Shown piece after piece: positions 50,915 to 60,223 of a stretch of DNA of 64,000 nucleotides (positions within the stretch are counted from its first letter, which is position 1; each line of letters opens with the position of its first letter). Position numbers and translations under genes: made by a program. Origin of the DNA: UBA9160 sp035489755 (GTDB taxonomy: Bacteria > Myxococcota_A > UBA9160); contig DATGZK010000100.1 in NCBI GenBank assembly GCA_035489755.1, forward strand, positions 1 to 64,000, given 5' to 3'. Under the pieces are notes generated by a model. The model saw nothing but the letters and a program-made list of their open reading frames with translations. It did no database searches and was not told the origin of the DNA.

Positions 50915-53401
50915 TTGCGCGGAGCCGTGCGCAGGTGCAGCGGGGTTGCGCTCGTCGTCTGGCTGCTCCTTGTGCCGTTCGGCTCCCCTGCGGACGTAAA
51001 GCATCCCGGTCAAGGTGCGGGTGACCAGCCCTTCGATCTCACGGCCGACACCGTCGAGTACGACAAGGCGCGAGACCTCTACACCGCGCGCGGAAATGTT
51101 CACATCTCCCAACCCGGCCGCACCCTCACCGCGGATTGGGTAACGTTCAACAACACGACGCGGCTTGGCGTCGCGAGCGGCAACGTTGTGGTCGTCGAAG
51201 GGCAGGACACGCTGACGACCGATTTCCTGCAGTTCAACGTCGATACGATGCATGGAGTGGTCTTTACCGGAAACCTCGACAGCGAGAGCAGCCGCTTCCG
51301 GATGAAGGGCGAGGAGGTCCAGAAGGTTGGAGACACCAACTACATCTTCCAAAATGGAGCCTTCACCACCTGCCGCTGCCCGGAGGCAGAAAGCCGTCCT
51401 CCCTGGCGCATCACCGCACAGCACGCCGACGTCGATACCGATGGCTATGCCGTCGCCCGCAACAGCACGTTCGACGTGCTGGGCGTCCCCGTTCTCTGGT
51501 TCCCTTGGATGCTCTACCCCCTGAACCGGGAACGGCAGACCGGCTTCCTGTTCCCCACGTACCATCAGAGTTCCCTCACCGGCACGTCCCTCGCGTTGCC
51601 TTTCTTTTGGGCGCTGGCGGACAATGTGAACGTTCTTCTCACCCCGGAGTACCTCACCAAGCGCGGCTTCAAGCCGAGCATTGACAGCGTCTACGTGTTC
51701 GGCGACGAGTCCGCGGGACGTCTCCACGCTTCGTTCATCGACGACACGAGCATCACTCCCAACAGCCTCTCGACTCCCTTCAGCAAGTACCGCTGGGCCG
51801 TTTCCTGGCAGCACGACCAGTTTCTCGAGGACGGCTGGCGCCTTAAGATCGACTTCAACCAGGTCTCGGACAACCAATATCCCTTTGACTTCTACGACGA
51901 GATCCGCTGGAGAACCGAGCGCTTCCTCGAGTCAAGAGCCTTCTTAACCCGCAGCTTTGGCCCGAGCGACCTGGCGACCTTCACGAGCTCGCTCTGGACC
52001 GCGCAGGATTTGCAGAATCCCCAGAACGTGTCTCGCACGCCTTACATGATGCAGCGCCTCCCCGACCTAAACCTTGAGGTTCGCTCCACGCAGCTCACGG
52101 ACAGTCTCCCATTCGTGGGGGCGCTCGGCGCCGAGTACACGTACTTCCGGGGCTGGAACCTGGCGGACAAAATCGTCGGGACGCAGCGGCTTGTCCCCAA
52201 CAAGTCGTTCGTCGACACGGGCGTCGATGGCGTTCCCAACAATCTGGAAGTCAACTCCTTGGGTCAGCAGGGCGTGGGCGATCCGGACCAGGACAATTTC
52301 CCGAATTTCCCGCAAATGGGGGGAGGCACGGAGGGCGACGGCAAGTTCGAAGAGGGTGAACTCGAAAGCGATCAGGGTCACCGGATCTTCCTCACGCCGC
52401 GGATTGGGGCCCCGATCCGCATCGCCGACGTGCTCGAGTTCTATCCCGAGCTCGGCTACCGGACGGTGGCCTACGATGCGCAGCGCGCGGGCGCTCTCGG
52501 CATCGGGATGTTCACCGGCAGGTTCGACCTGCGCACTCGGCTGCTCCGGCGCTTCGACGCGCCCGTCCCGGGCGGCTCGATCCTCCACATCCTTGAGCCC
52601 GACATCGGCTGGGCGCTCGTCGAATCCGCAAATCAGTCCGCCGCTCCTCTTTTCATTCCACCCACCGCAACGCCTCAGGTGCGTCTGCGCCAATTCGATC
52701 TCGACCTCGTGACACTCGACCCCGCGGACCGGGTCGCGCGCGCCAACCAGATCACCCTCGGGCTCAACAACCGCTTCTACTCACGAGGTTCCGACAGCGA
52801 GTCGGGGCGGATGCTGGCGGACGTGCGGCTTTCCGTGCTCTACGACATTGCACAGCGCCATCCCGGCGACTTCTATCTCGAGGGCACGTTCTTCCCGATT
52901 CCGTACTTCTCTACCCGGACGATCTTTGGATACAACCTCGACAAGGCGCAGATCGATGAAGGGCTCCTCGAGCTTACCTACTCCACTCCGCTCGGAACCG
53001 ACTTCTCGATCGCTTACCGGTACCTGCGTCAAATCCCGCTCTTTTTCGAGGGATTCCCAGCCGGCTCACCGGTCGCCTCGGACGCCGTCCCGGACTTCAA
53101 CAGCATTAACCAGATTGGCTTTAACACGCGCCTTCCTCTCAATCGGAACTGGGCCCTCTTCTACAACATCGCCTACTCCTTCGAACAGACGCTCTTGCTT
53201 GGCAATCGCGGCGGGGTGGAGTACATCTCGAAGTGTCGGTGCTGGGCCATTCGAGTGGAGCTCGATCAGTCGCGCACCCGCGGCGTCACCTACAGCTTCA
53301 ACTACACGCTGCTCGGGCTCGGCCAAGACAACGTGCGGCCCTTCCAGCCACGGTCGACGCAGTCAAACACCGGTTCGCTTGACTCGGCCCGACCCTTTTG
53401 A
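50915..53401 (+). CDS. lptD: LPS-assembly protein LptD
   Basis: 828-residue outer-membrane beta-barrel that inserts lipopolysaccharide. A signal peptide (V-A-L-V-V-W-L-L-L-V) is followed by the OstA periplasmic jellyroll (Y-D-K-A-R-D-L-Y-T-A-R-G-N-V) and a barrel with the conserved start L-Y-P-L-N-R-E-R-Q-T-G-F-L-F-P-T-Y and alternating aromatic strands to the end. Two Cys in T-C-R-C before the barrel and two in K-C-R-C near the C-terminus could give the inter-domain disulphides. An acidic Gly/Asp/Asn-rich insertion of about 60 residues around 430-490 is likely an outer loop. TTG start with GGAGGGG. Confidence 0.93.
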   Translation: MRGAVRRCSGVALVVWLLLVPFGSPADVKHPGQGAGDQPFDLTADTVEYDKARDLYTARGNVHISQPGRTLTADWVTFNNTTRLGVASGNVVVVEGQDTLTTDFLQFNVDTMHGVVFTGNLDSESSRFRMKGEEVQKVGDTNYIFQNGAFTTCRCPEAESRPPWRITAQHADVDTDGYAVARNSTFDVLGVPVLWFPWMLYPLNRERQTGFLFPTYHQSSLTGTSLALPFFWALADNVNVLLTPEYLTKRGFKPSIDSVYVFGDESAGRLHASFIDDTSITPNSLSTPFSKYRWAVSWQHDQFLEDGWRLKIDFNQVSDNQYPFDFYDEIRWRTERFLESRAFLTRSFGPSDLATFTSSLWTAQDLQNPQNVSRTPYMMQRLPDLNLEVRSTQLTDSLPFVGALGAEYTYFRGWNLADKIVGTQRLVPNKSFVDTGVDGVPNNLEVNSLGQQGVGDPDQDNFPNFPQMGGGTEGDGKFEEGELESDQGHRIFLTPRIGAPIRIADVLEFYPELGYRTVAYDAQRAGALGIGMFTGRFDLRTRLLRRFDAPVPGGSILHILEPDIGWALVESANQSAAPLFIPPTATPQVRLRQFDLDLVTLDPADRVARANQITLGLNNRFYSRGSDSESGRMLADVRLSVLYDIAQRHPGDFYLEGTFFPIPYFSTRTIFGYNLDKAQIDEGLLELTYSTPLGTDFSIAYRYLRQIPLFFEGFPAGSPVASDAVPDFNSINQIGFNTRLPLNRNWALFYNIAYSFEQTLLLGNRGGVEYISKCRCWAIRVELDQSRTRGVTYSFNYTLLGLGQDNVRPFQPRSTQSNTGSLDSARPF

Positions 53402-53433
53402 TACCAAAACCCAACTGTTGAGTTCTCTGTCTC

Positions 53434-53456
53434 GCGGGAGGTCCCGGGGCTCCCGC
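53434..53456 (+). promoter_or_regulatory. Stem-loop before trpE
   Basis: GCGGGAG and CTCCCGC enclose GTCCCGGGG, 22 bases before the preferred trpE start. It is a stable hairpin without a T-run and there is no Trp-codon leader peptide, so classical attenuation is not supported. It may be an RNA processing or translation element, or coincidence. Confidence 0.35.
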
Positions 53457-53477
53457 CAGAGCCCCTTCGAGGCACGG

Positions 53478-54965
53478 TTGCTCCGCCCGTCCGAGGATCT
53501 CTTCGAAAGACTCGCCACCGAGGGAAACCTGATCCCCGTGGTGCGCGAGATCGTCGCGGACTACGACACACCGCTCTCCCTTTTCCGGCGCCTGGACGAC
53601 GGGAAGACAAGCTTCTTGCTCGAGTCCGTCGAGGGCGGCGAGAAGTGGGCGCGCTGGAGCTTCATCGGCAGCGGAGCCCGGGCGATTTTCCGTGCCCGCG
53701 GACGCGAGATCGAGTGGAGGGAAGGCGCGAACACACGCCGGGAGCGGGTGGAAGGCGATCCCCTGGCCGCACTTCGTGAGCGGCTTGCAGGTCTTCGCCT
53801 GGCGGTCCCCCCCGGCGTCGAGCTGCCGCGGTTCGTCGGCGGTGCAGTCGGGATGATTGGCTACGACTGGGTGCGATTCGTGGAGCGCATCCCCGACGAG
53901 AATCCGGACGAGTTGGGGCTTGCGGAGCTGTGGTTCGTCTTCCCAGAGACCGTCGTCGTCTACGACAACGTGAGGCACTCGGCGCTCATCGTCCGTCATG
54001 TGGAGCTCGTCACAGGGGACGACCCGAGGCTCCGCTACCGCGAGGCCGCGGCGGCCCTTGAGGCCACGGTGCGCCGCCTGCGCGAACCCCTCGGTGCGGA
54101 GCCGCGACGCGAGCCCGTGCGCGCGCCGATGGAGCTCCACGAGAGCACGTCGCGAACGAGCTTCCAGGAGAGCGTGAAGCGTGCCAAGGAATACATCGAG
54201 GCCGGTGACATCTTCCAAGTCGTTCTTTCGCAGCGGCTTCGGGTCCCGCTGCAGGTCGCACCCTTTCAGATCTATCGGCACCTGCGGCGCATCAACCCGA
54301 GCCCGTATCTCTTTTTCCTGCGCTGCGAGGACTTCGTCCTGATCGGTTCATCCCCCGAGATTCTGGCGCGGCTGGAGCATGGCCGGATCGATGTGCGACC
54401 GATCGCGGGCACTCGCCCCCGAGGTGTGACCCCTGAACACGACCGTGCGCTCGAGGCCGAGCTCCTGGCCGATCCCAAGGAGCGGGCCGAGCATGTCATG
54501 CTGGTCGATCTGGGTCGAAACGATGTGGGTCGCGTGGCAGAGGTCGGATCGGTGCGCGTGTCGGAGTTTGCGACTGTGGAGCGCTATTCGCACGTCATGC
54601 ACATCGTTTCGCATGTGACGGGGCAGCTGCGTCCTGGGCTTGACTGGCTCGATCTCTTGCGAGCGACATTCCCGGCGGGCACCCTGTCCGGTGCACCCAA
54701 GGTGCGGGCGATGGAGATCATCGATGAGCTCGAGCCGGTGCGGCGGGGCGCGTTCGGCGGTTGCGTGGGCTATATCGATTATTCCGGCAACATGGACACC
54801 GCCATCACAATCCGCACCATCCTCGTGAAAGACGGCCAAGTGTACTTACAGGCGGGCGCAGGCATTGTCGCGGACTCCGATCCGGAGGCCGAGTACGAGG
54901 AGTGTGTGAACAAAGGGCGTGCCCTCGTGCAGGCCATCGATCTCGCGCGCGAGGGCGAGGATTAG
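53478..54965 (+). CDS. trpE: Anthranilate synthase component I
   Basis: 495-residue subunit that makes anthranilate from chorismate. The N-terminal P-S-E-D-L-F-E-R-L and L-L-E-S-V-E-G-G feedback (Trp-binding) region are there, and the catalytic part shows D-I-F-Q-V-V-L-S-Q-R, P-S-P-Y-L-F-F, I-G-S-S-P-E, P-I-A-G-T-R-P-R-G, D-L-G-R-N-D-V-G-R-V and T-L-S-G-A-P-K. TTG 53478, with GAGG five bases before it, gives a family-like N-terminus; TTG 53418 is an alternative. First gene of a seven-gene trp operon, 76 bases after lptD, which has no visible terminator. Confidence 0.95.
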   Translation: MLRPSEDLFERLATEGNLIPVVREIVADYDTPLSLFRRLDDGKTSFLLESVEGGEKWARWSFIGSGARAIFRARGREIEWREGANTRRERVEGDPLAALRERLAGLRLAVPPGVELPRFVGGAVGMIGYDWVRFVERIPDENPDELGLAELWFVFPETVVVYDNVRHSALIVRHVELVTGDDPRLRYREAAAALEATVRRLREPLGAEPRREPVRAPMELHESTSRTSFQESVKRAKEYIEAGDIFQVVLSQRLRVPLQVAPFQIYRHLRRINPSPYLFFLRCEDFVLIGSSPEILARLEHGRIDVRPIAGTRPRGVTPEHDRALEAELLADPKERAEHVMLVDLGRNDVGRVAEVGSVRVSEFATVERYSHVMHIVSHVTGQLRPGLDWLDLLRATFPAGTLSGAPKVRAMEIIDELEPVRRGAFGGCVGYIDYSGNMDTAITIRTILVKDGQVYLQAGAGIVADSDPEAEYEECVNKGRALVQAIDLAREGED

Positions 54966-54968
54966 CCG

Positions 54969-55559
54969 ATGCCTCGGCTGCTCATGATCGATAACTACGA
55001 CTCGTTCACCTACAACCTCGTGCAGTACCTCGGGGAACTCGGCGCGGAAGTGGAAACGCTGCGCAACGACGCCGCCTCGGCGGAGGCCCTGGTTGCGAAG
55101 GGACCCGACGGGGTCGTGATCTCACCCGGGCCCGGTCGCCCGGAGGATGCGGGCGTCTCGGTCACTGCGCTCCGCGCCTTTGGTGCAGCCGGCATCCCCG
55201 TTCTCGGCGTATGCCTCGGGCATCAAGCCCTCGGCCTTGTCGCAGGCGGCCGGATCGTGCGGGCGCGTACCCTCATGCATGGCAAGACCTCGCAGATCTT
55301 CCACGAAGGCGAAGGGGTCTTTCGCGGTCTGCCGCGCCCGTTCGAAGCGACGCGTTACCACTCCCTCGTGATCGAGTCCGCGACCTGCCCGCCTGTCCTC
55401 GAGGTCACGGCCCGCACCGCGGACGGTGAAATCATGGGTGTGCGTCACCGCGAACTCCCCCTTGAGGGCGTGCAGTTTCATCCCGAATCGATTCTGACCC
55501 CCGAAGGCAAGCACTTGCTCGCGAATTTTCTCGAGCGCTGCGGGCTGGGCGCGGCATGA
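54969..55559 (+). CDS. trpG: Anthranilate synthase component II (glutamine amidotransferase)
   Basis: 196-residue class I amidotransferase giving ammonia to TrpE. M-I-D-N-Y-D-S-F-T-Y-N-L, S-P-G-P-G-R-P-E-D-A-G, nucleophile C82 in G-V-C-L-G-H-Q and F-H-P-E-S complete the triad. Starts 3 bases after trpE and its stop overlaps trpD (ATGA). May also serve folate synthesis if no pabA exists elsewhere. Confidence 0.96.
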   Translation: MPRLLMIDNYDSFTYNLVQYLGELGAEVETLRNDAASAEALVAKGPDGVVISPGPGRPEDAGVSVTALRAFGAAGIPVLGVCLGHQALGLVAGGRIVRARTLMHGKTSQIFHEGEGVFRGLPRPFEATRYHSLVIESATCPPVLEVTARTADGEIMGVRHRELPLEGVQFHPESILTPEGKHLLANFLERCGLGAA

Positions 55560-56584
55560 GCCTGCGAGCAGCGCTCGAGCGCGCGGTTCAAGGGGAAGAG
55601 ATTCCTGCCGCAGTTCTGGAAGCCGCGTTTGGTGAGATCATCGAAGGCAAGGCATCGCCCATCGCCATCGCTGCACTCCTGGTCGCGCTGCGCACGAAGG
55701 GTGAGACGCCCGGGGAGATTGTGGCGGTGGCACGGGCCCTGCGGGCGCGCGCCGTCCTCGCGCCATGTGTCGATCCACGCACCGTGGACACCTGCGGTAC
55801 GGGCGGTGACGGGGTCGGCTCATTCAACATCTCGACTGCGGCGGCCTTCGTGGTGGCGGGGGCCGGCGTGCCGGTGGCGAAGCACGGCAATCGGGCGGCC
55901 ACAAGCCGCGCCGGAAGTATCGACGTGCTGGAGGCCCTCGGGGTTCGCGCCGACCTGCCCGTCGCGACCTCCGCACGGATCCTTGAGCGGGTTGGGATCG
56001 CTCCGTTCTTCGCGCGCCGAGCGCACCCGGCGATGCGCTATGTGGCCCCCGTCCGCCAAGAGCTGGGTGTTCGAACCCTCATGAATTGCCTCGGGCCGCT
56101 GCTCAATCCTGTCGGGGTGAAGCGCCAACTGGTGGGCGTCTACGCCGCAGGCCTCGTCGCAACCCTCGCCACCGCGCTCGGCGCGCTTGGCGCAGAGCGC
56201 GCACTCGTCGTGCACGGAGAAGATGGGCTCGATGAGATCACGACGACGGCGAAGACCCGGGCCAGCCTGCTCGACGGCGGTCAGCTAACGGAGCTGGTCT
56301 TGGATGCTGCGGAGCTCGGACTGCCGCGCGCCCGCCTCGAGGATCTGTGCGGCGGCGACGCTCGCGAGAATGCCATGATGGTGCGTGCAGTGCTGAGCGG
56401 CGAGCCGGGCCCACGCCGGGACATCGTTGTCTTGAATGCCGCGGCGGCGCTCTGGGTGGCGGGGGCTGCGCGTGGCCTCGCCGAAGGGCTGGTCGTCGCG
56501 CGCGAGAGCATCGATTCGGGCGCGGCCAGCGCGCGGCTCGCCTTCCTCGTCCGCGCGACGGCGGAGGCCCAGGACGGCGCGTGA
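55556..56584 (+). CDS. trpD: Anthranilate phosphoribosyltransferase
   Basis: 342-residue enzyme joining anthranilate to PRPP. Diagnostic motifs: D-T-C-G-T-G-G-D-G (PRPP loop), K-H-G-N-R-A-A-T-S-R-A-G-S-I-D and N-C-L-G-P-L-L-N-P. Length and start are normal. Overlaps trpG and trpC by four bases each. Confidence 0.96.
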   Translation: MSLRAALERAVQGEEIPAAVLEAAFGEIIEGKASPIAIAALLVALRTKGETPGEIVAVARALRARAVLAPCVDPRTVDTCGTGGDGVGSFNISTAAAFVVAGAGVPVAKHGNRAATSRAGSIDVLEALGVRADLPVATSARILERVGIAPFFARRAHPAMRYVAPVRQELGVRTLMNCLGPLLNPVGVKRQLVGVYAAGLVATLATALGALGAERALVVHGEDGLDEITTTAKTRASLLDGGQLTELVLDAAELGLPRARLEDLCGGDARENAMMVRAVLSGEPGPRRDIVVLNAAAALWVAGAARGLAEGLVVARESIDSGAASARLAFLVRATAEAQDGA

Positions 56585-57396
56585 CGATCCTCGGCGACAT
56601 TCTTGCGCACAAGGCCGTAGCGCTGGCTGCGGCAAAGAAGCTCATGCCTCAAGCGCAGATGGAGCGGACTGCGCGCGAGGTGCGCAGCCCGACCCGAGCC
56701 TTTCGCGCCACGCTCCACGCGGCACCGCGGCCCCGCATCATCGCGGAGATCAAGCGGCGCTCACCCTCTCGCGGTGAGATCCGAGCCCGTTTTGATCCCG
56801 CCGAATGCGCGAAGGCCTACACAGACGGCGGCGCCGCAGCGATTTCGGTCTTGACGGACGAGCACTTCTTCGGCGGGCGTCTGGACCACCTTCAGCTCGC
56901 TCGGGCAGTCGCGCCCGTACCGCTGCTGCGCAAGGACTTCGTGATTGACCCCTACCAGATCGATGAAGCCCGAGTCGCCGGGGCCGATGCGGTGCTGCTC
57001 ATCGTCGCGGCGCTCGCGCCTGCCGCACTCTATGCTCTGCGGATGCGCGCCGCCGAACTCGGTCTCGACGCGCTCGTGGAGGTCCACGACGAGCGCGAAC
57101 TCGACGTGGCGCTCGCGGCTGGCGCGGAGCTGGTCGGGATCAACAATCGTGATCTGCGCACCTTTTCGACGGACCTCGCGGTGACCGAGCGCCTCGCGCC
57201 CAAGCTGCCCCGCGGCGTCACCGTTGTCGCCGAGAGTGGCATCTTCTCGAACGACGATGTACGCCGCCTCGAAGCGGCAGGGGCCCACGCGTGTCTCGTC
57301 GGCGAGTCGTTGATGCGAGAGCCGGACCTCGGGCTTGCGCTGCGCAGGCTGCGCGGACAGGACGGCGACACCAGCAACCTACGGGGGAAGTCGTGA
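56581..57396 (+). CDS. trpC: Indole-3-glycerol-phosphate synthase
   Basis: 271-residue TIM barrel cyclising CdRP to indole-glycerol phosphate. I-A-E-I-K-R-R-S-P-S-R-G, L-T-D-E-H-F-F-G-G, L-R-K-D-F-V-I-D, G-I-N-N-R-D-L and A-E-S-G-I are the usual active-site strands. GTG start overlaps trpD's stop, and the GTGA at its own end starts trpF. Not fused to TrpF, unlike in E. coli. Confidence 0.96.
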   Translation: MTILGDILAHKAVALAAAKKLMPQAQMERTAREVRSPTRAFRATLHAAPRPRIIAEIKRRSPSRGEIRARFDPAECAKAYTDGGAAAISVLTDEHFFGGRLDHLQLARAVAPVPLLRKDFVIDPYQIDEARVAGADAVLLIVAALAPAALYALRMRAAELGLDALVEVHDERELDVALAAGAELVGINNRDLRTFSTDLAVTERLAPKLPRGVTVVAESGIFSNDDVRRLEAAGAHACLVGESLMREPDLGLALRRLRGQDGDTSNLRGKS

Positions 57397-58019
57397 GCGG
57401 TGTTCGGATCAAGGTCTGCGGGATCATTCATCCCGACGATGCCGAGGCGGCCGTCGCTGCGGGCGTCGATCTTGTCGGCCTGAACTTCGTGCCGCGAACC
57501 CCGCGCTGCCTCGACTTGCGGCGTGCGGAGGCCATCTCCGAGAGGGTGGCGGGACGGGTAGAGCGGGTCGCTGTCTTCCGCGACGCGTCCTGGGAGGAAA
57601 TCGAGCGCGTGATCCGGCGCATCGACGTGGAGCGGGTGCAGCTGCATGGGGACGAGCCTCCCGAAGATGTAGAGCAGGTGGATCTTCCGGTGATTAAGGC
57701 GATCCGCGGCGCGGACAAGGAAGCGGCCGAACGCTATCCCGGAACCATCTTGTTGCTCGACCATCCGACCGAAGGCGGCGGCCGAGGCCGAGCGTGGAAT
57801 TGGAGCGACGCCACGCCGCTCATCGACGAAGGCCACGACGTGATCTTGGCAGGGGGTCTGGATCCGAGAAACGTAGGACAGGTGCTGGCCGATCTCGGCG
57901 ATCTTCTGCCCTGGGGAGTCGACGTGGCCACTGGCGTCGAGGGAGACGCCTACCGCAAGGACCCCGCAAAGATCGCCGCCTTCATCGAGGCCGTGCGCAA
58001 GGCCGAGGCGAGCTCGTGA
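57393..58019 (+). CDS. trpF: Phosphoribosylanthranilate isomerase
   Basis: 208-residue TIM barrel converting PRA to CdRP. K-V-C-G-I opens the barrel with the catalytic Cys; Q-L-H-G-D-E and L-A-G-G-L-D-P and the late V-D-V-A-T-G-V-E are typical. One deviation: the family usually has K-x-C-G-I-T-x, here K-V-C-G-I-I-H. The catalytic Asp in L-L-D-H is present. GTG starts at both ends overlap neighbours. Confidence 0.94.
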   Translation: MSGVRIKVCGIIHPDDAEAAVAAGVDLVGLNFVPRTPRCLDLRRAEAISERVAGRVERVAVFRDASWEEIERVIRRIDVERVQLHGDEPPEDVEQVDLPVIKAIRGADKEAAERYPGTILLLDHPTEGGGRGRAWNWSDATPLIDEGHDVILAGGLDPRNVGQVLADLGDLLPWGVDVATGVEGDAYRKDPAKIAAFIEAVRKAEASS

Positions 58020-59281
58020 CGGAGAGGATCGCGCCAATCGATCCCCGCGGTCGCCGCGCGGCCGGGGCGCGCTCGGATGCGGGCAGCAGCGCCGCTCCCG
58101 GCCACTTCGGAGCGTACGGGGGGAGGTACGTTCCCGAGACCCTCGTCGCGGCACTCGATGAGCTTACGGAGGCGTACCAGCGCAGCTCTGGAAACCTAAA
58201 CTTCCAGGGGGAGCTGGCGCACCTGCTCACCACGTACGCCGGGCGCCCGACGCCCCTTACCTTTGCGGCACGTGCGACCGAGGCGCTGGGAGGCGCCAAG
58301 ATCTATCTGAAGCGAGAGGACCTCGCGCACACCGGTGCCCACAAGATCAACAACGTGCTGGGTCAGGCGCTCTTGGCCAAGGCGATGGGCAAAGGCCGTG
58401 TCATCGCCGAGACTGGCGCCGGTCAGCACGGGGTCGCGACCGCCACTGCATGCGCTCTGCTTGGCCTTGCCTGCGAAGTCTTCATGGGCGAGGTCGATGT
58501 GGAGCGCCAAGCCCTGAACGTCTTCCGCATGGAGCTGCTCGGCGCGAAAGTGCATCCCGTCTCGAGCGGTTCCCGCACGCTCAAGGACGCGATCAACGAA
58601 GCGATGCGCGACTGGGTCACAAACGTTGCGACGACCTACTACTGCATTGGTTCGACGATGGGGCCGCATCCCTACCCCACGATCGTGCGGGACTTTCAAC
58701 GCGTGATTGGGGTCGAGGCACGCCGTCAGATCCTCGAGGTCGAGGCGCGGCTGCCGGACGTGGTGGTGGCCTGCGTGGGCGGCGGGTCCAATGCCATGGG
58801 GATCTTTCACCCCTTCATCGGCGATGAGCGTGTTCAGCTCGTCGGCGTCGAGGCCGGGGGCGAGGGGCTTGAGTCGGGGCGTCACGGGGCGACCATCACG
58901 GCTGGCGTCCCGGGCATTCTGCATGGGATGAAGACGCTGGTGCTCTCGGACGACGACGGCCAGATTTTTGAGGCGCACTCGGTGTCGGCGGGGCTCGACT
59001 ACCCCGGGGTCGGACCGGAGCACGCGCAGCTTCGCGATAGCGGGCGGGCGCAGTACGTGACAGCAACGGACGCAGAAGCGCTCGACGCCTTCCAATGGCT
59101 CTCGCGGATGGAGGGAATCATTCCAGCGCTCGAATCCGCCCACGCCGTAGCGCACGTCCGAAGGCTTGCGCCCACGCTGCCCCCGGAGGCCCTTGTGCTC
59201 GTCAATCTCTCCGGCCGCGGCGACAAGGATGCGCCGCAGGTTCGCGAGATCCTTCAGGCACGAGCCCCCCGGAAGCATTAG
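58016..59281 (+). CDS. trpB: Tryptophan synthase beta subunit
   Basis: 421-residue PLP enzyme condensing indole with serine. F-G-A-Y-G-G-R-Y-V-P-E-T, K-R-E-D-L-A-H-T-G-A-H-K-I-N-N (Schiff-base K110), E-T-G-A-G-Q-H-G, G-G-G-S-N-A-M-G and S-G-R-G-D-K-D are all present. The first 28 residues are an extra polar stretch. GTG overlaps trpF. Confidence 0.97.
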   Translation: MTERIAPIDPRGRRAAGARSDAGSSAAPGHFGAYGGRYVPETLVAALDELTEAYQRSSGNLNFQGELAHLLTTYAGRPTPLTFAARATEALGGAKIYLKREDLAHTGAHKINNVLGQALLAKAMGKGRVIAETGAGQHGVATATACALLGLACEVFMGEVDVERQALNVFRMELLGAKVHPVSSGSRTLKDAINEAMRDWVTNVATTYYCIGSTMGPHPYPTIVRDFQRVIGVEARRQILEVEARLPDVVVACVGGGSNAMGIFHPFIGDERVQLVGVEAGGEGLESGRHGATITAGVPGILHGMKTLVLSDDDGQIFEAHSVSAGLDYPGVGPEHAQLRDSGRAQYVTATDAEALDAFQWLSRMEGIIPALESAHAVAHVRRLAPTLPPEALVLVNLSGRGDKDAPQVREILQARAPRKH

Positions 59282-59286
59282 ACGCG

Positions 59287-60087
59287 ATGGGCCGAATCAG
59301 CGAGCGCTTCCGCGTGTTGCACGCCCGAGGTGAGCGCGCGCTCGTGCCCTTCGTCACCGCCGGGGACCCCGATCTCGCAACCACGGAGGCGATCGTTTTG
59401 GCCTTGGCTGAATCGGGTGCCGACTTGATTGAGCTCGGCGTTCCGTTCTCCGACCCGATTGCCGAAGGCCCGACGATCCAGCGAGCGAGCGAGCGAGCGC
59501 TCCGCGGGAAGACATCACTTCGGGGCGTCCTCGGACTGGTGAAGGACCTGCGCCCCAAGGTTGAGCTTCCGCTGCTCCTCATGGGATACGCGAACCCCTT
59601 TTACGCCATGGGCGAGGAGAACTTCGCATTGGCTGCTGCTGAGGTCGGCGTCGACGGCATCATCGTCGTCGACCTCCCGCCCGAGGAGGGATCGACGCTT
59701 TTCGCCGAGGTGGAAAAGCGCGGTATCGACGCTGTCCTGCTCGCCGCCCCAACCACGACGCCGGCGCGCCGCGAGATGCTGACGCGGCGCACGCGTGGCT
59801 TCCTCTACTATGTCTCGTTGACCGGCGTGACCGGAGCACGCGCGGCGCTCGCCCATGGGATCCACGAGAGCGTCGATGCGGTCCGGCGGGTCTCGCAAAT
59901 CCCTGTCTGTGTTGGCTTTGGCGTTTCCACTCCGGACCAGGCGCGGGAGATCGCCGAGTATGCGGACGGCGTCGTGGTGGGGAGCGCGCTCGTAAGCCGC
60001 ATCGCCAGAGCATCCTCGCGCGAGGATGCCGTTGATGTGGCCGCGCGATTCGTGGCCGAGCTCAAGGCGGGAATGCGCGTCCGGTAA
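59287..60087 (+). CDS. trpA: Tryptophan synthase alpha subunit
   Basis: 266-residue TIM barrel releasing indole for TrpB. Catalytic E49 and D56 in I-E-L-G-V-P-F-S-D-P; P-T-T-T-P and Y-V-S-L-T-G-V-T-G-A-R and G-F-G-V-S are family motifs. It is 5 bases after trpB and closes the operon; no T-run terminator was found in the 136 bases before the convergent gene. Confidence 0.96.
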   Translation: MGRISERFRVLHARGERALVPFVTAGDPDLATTEAIVLALAESGADLIELGVPFSDPIAEGPTIQRASERALRGKTSLRGVLGLVKDLRPKVELPLLLMGYANPFYAMGEENFALAAAEVGVDGIIVVDLPPEEGSTLFAEVEKRGIDAVLLAAPTTTPARREMLTRRTRGFLYYVSLTGVTGARAALAHGIHESVDAVRRVSQIPVCVGFGVSTPDQAREIAEYADGVVVGSALVSRIARASSREDAVDVAARFVAELKAGMRVR

Positions 60088-60223
60088 CCGCCGGGTCCCA
60101 GCGCCGCATCCTGCCGCGCAGGGCCGCAGCCCGAACCCCGCGCGCACGGCACGTCGGCGGAGCCGTTGCATCGCCTCGGATCCGGGGACGGGGGGGGCCT
60201 TCGACCCTTGGGCCGTCCTCGTC

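Noticed and set aside
53402..53477. Tryptophan attenuator before trpE
   Set aside because: There is a stable hairpin but no leader peptide with Trp codons, no alternative pairing and no T-run.
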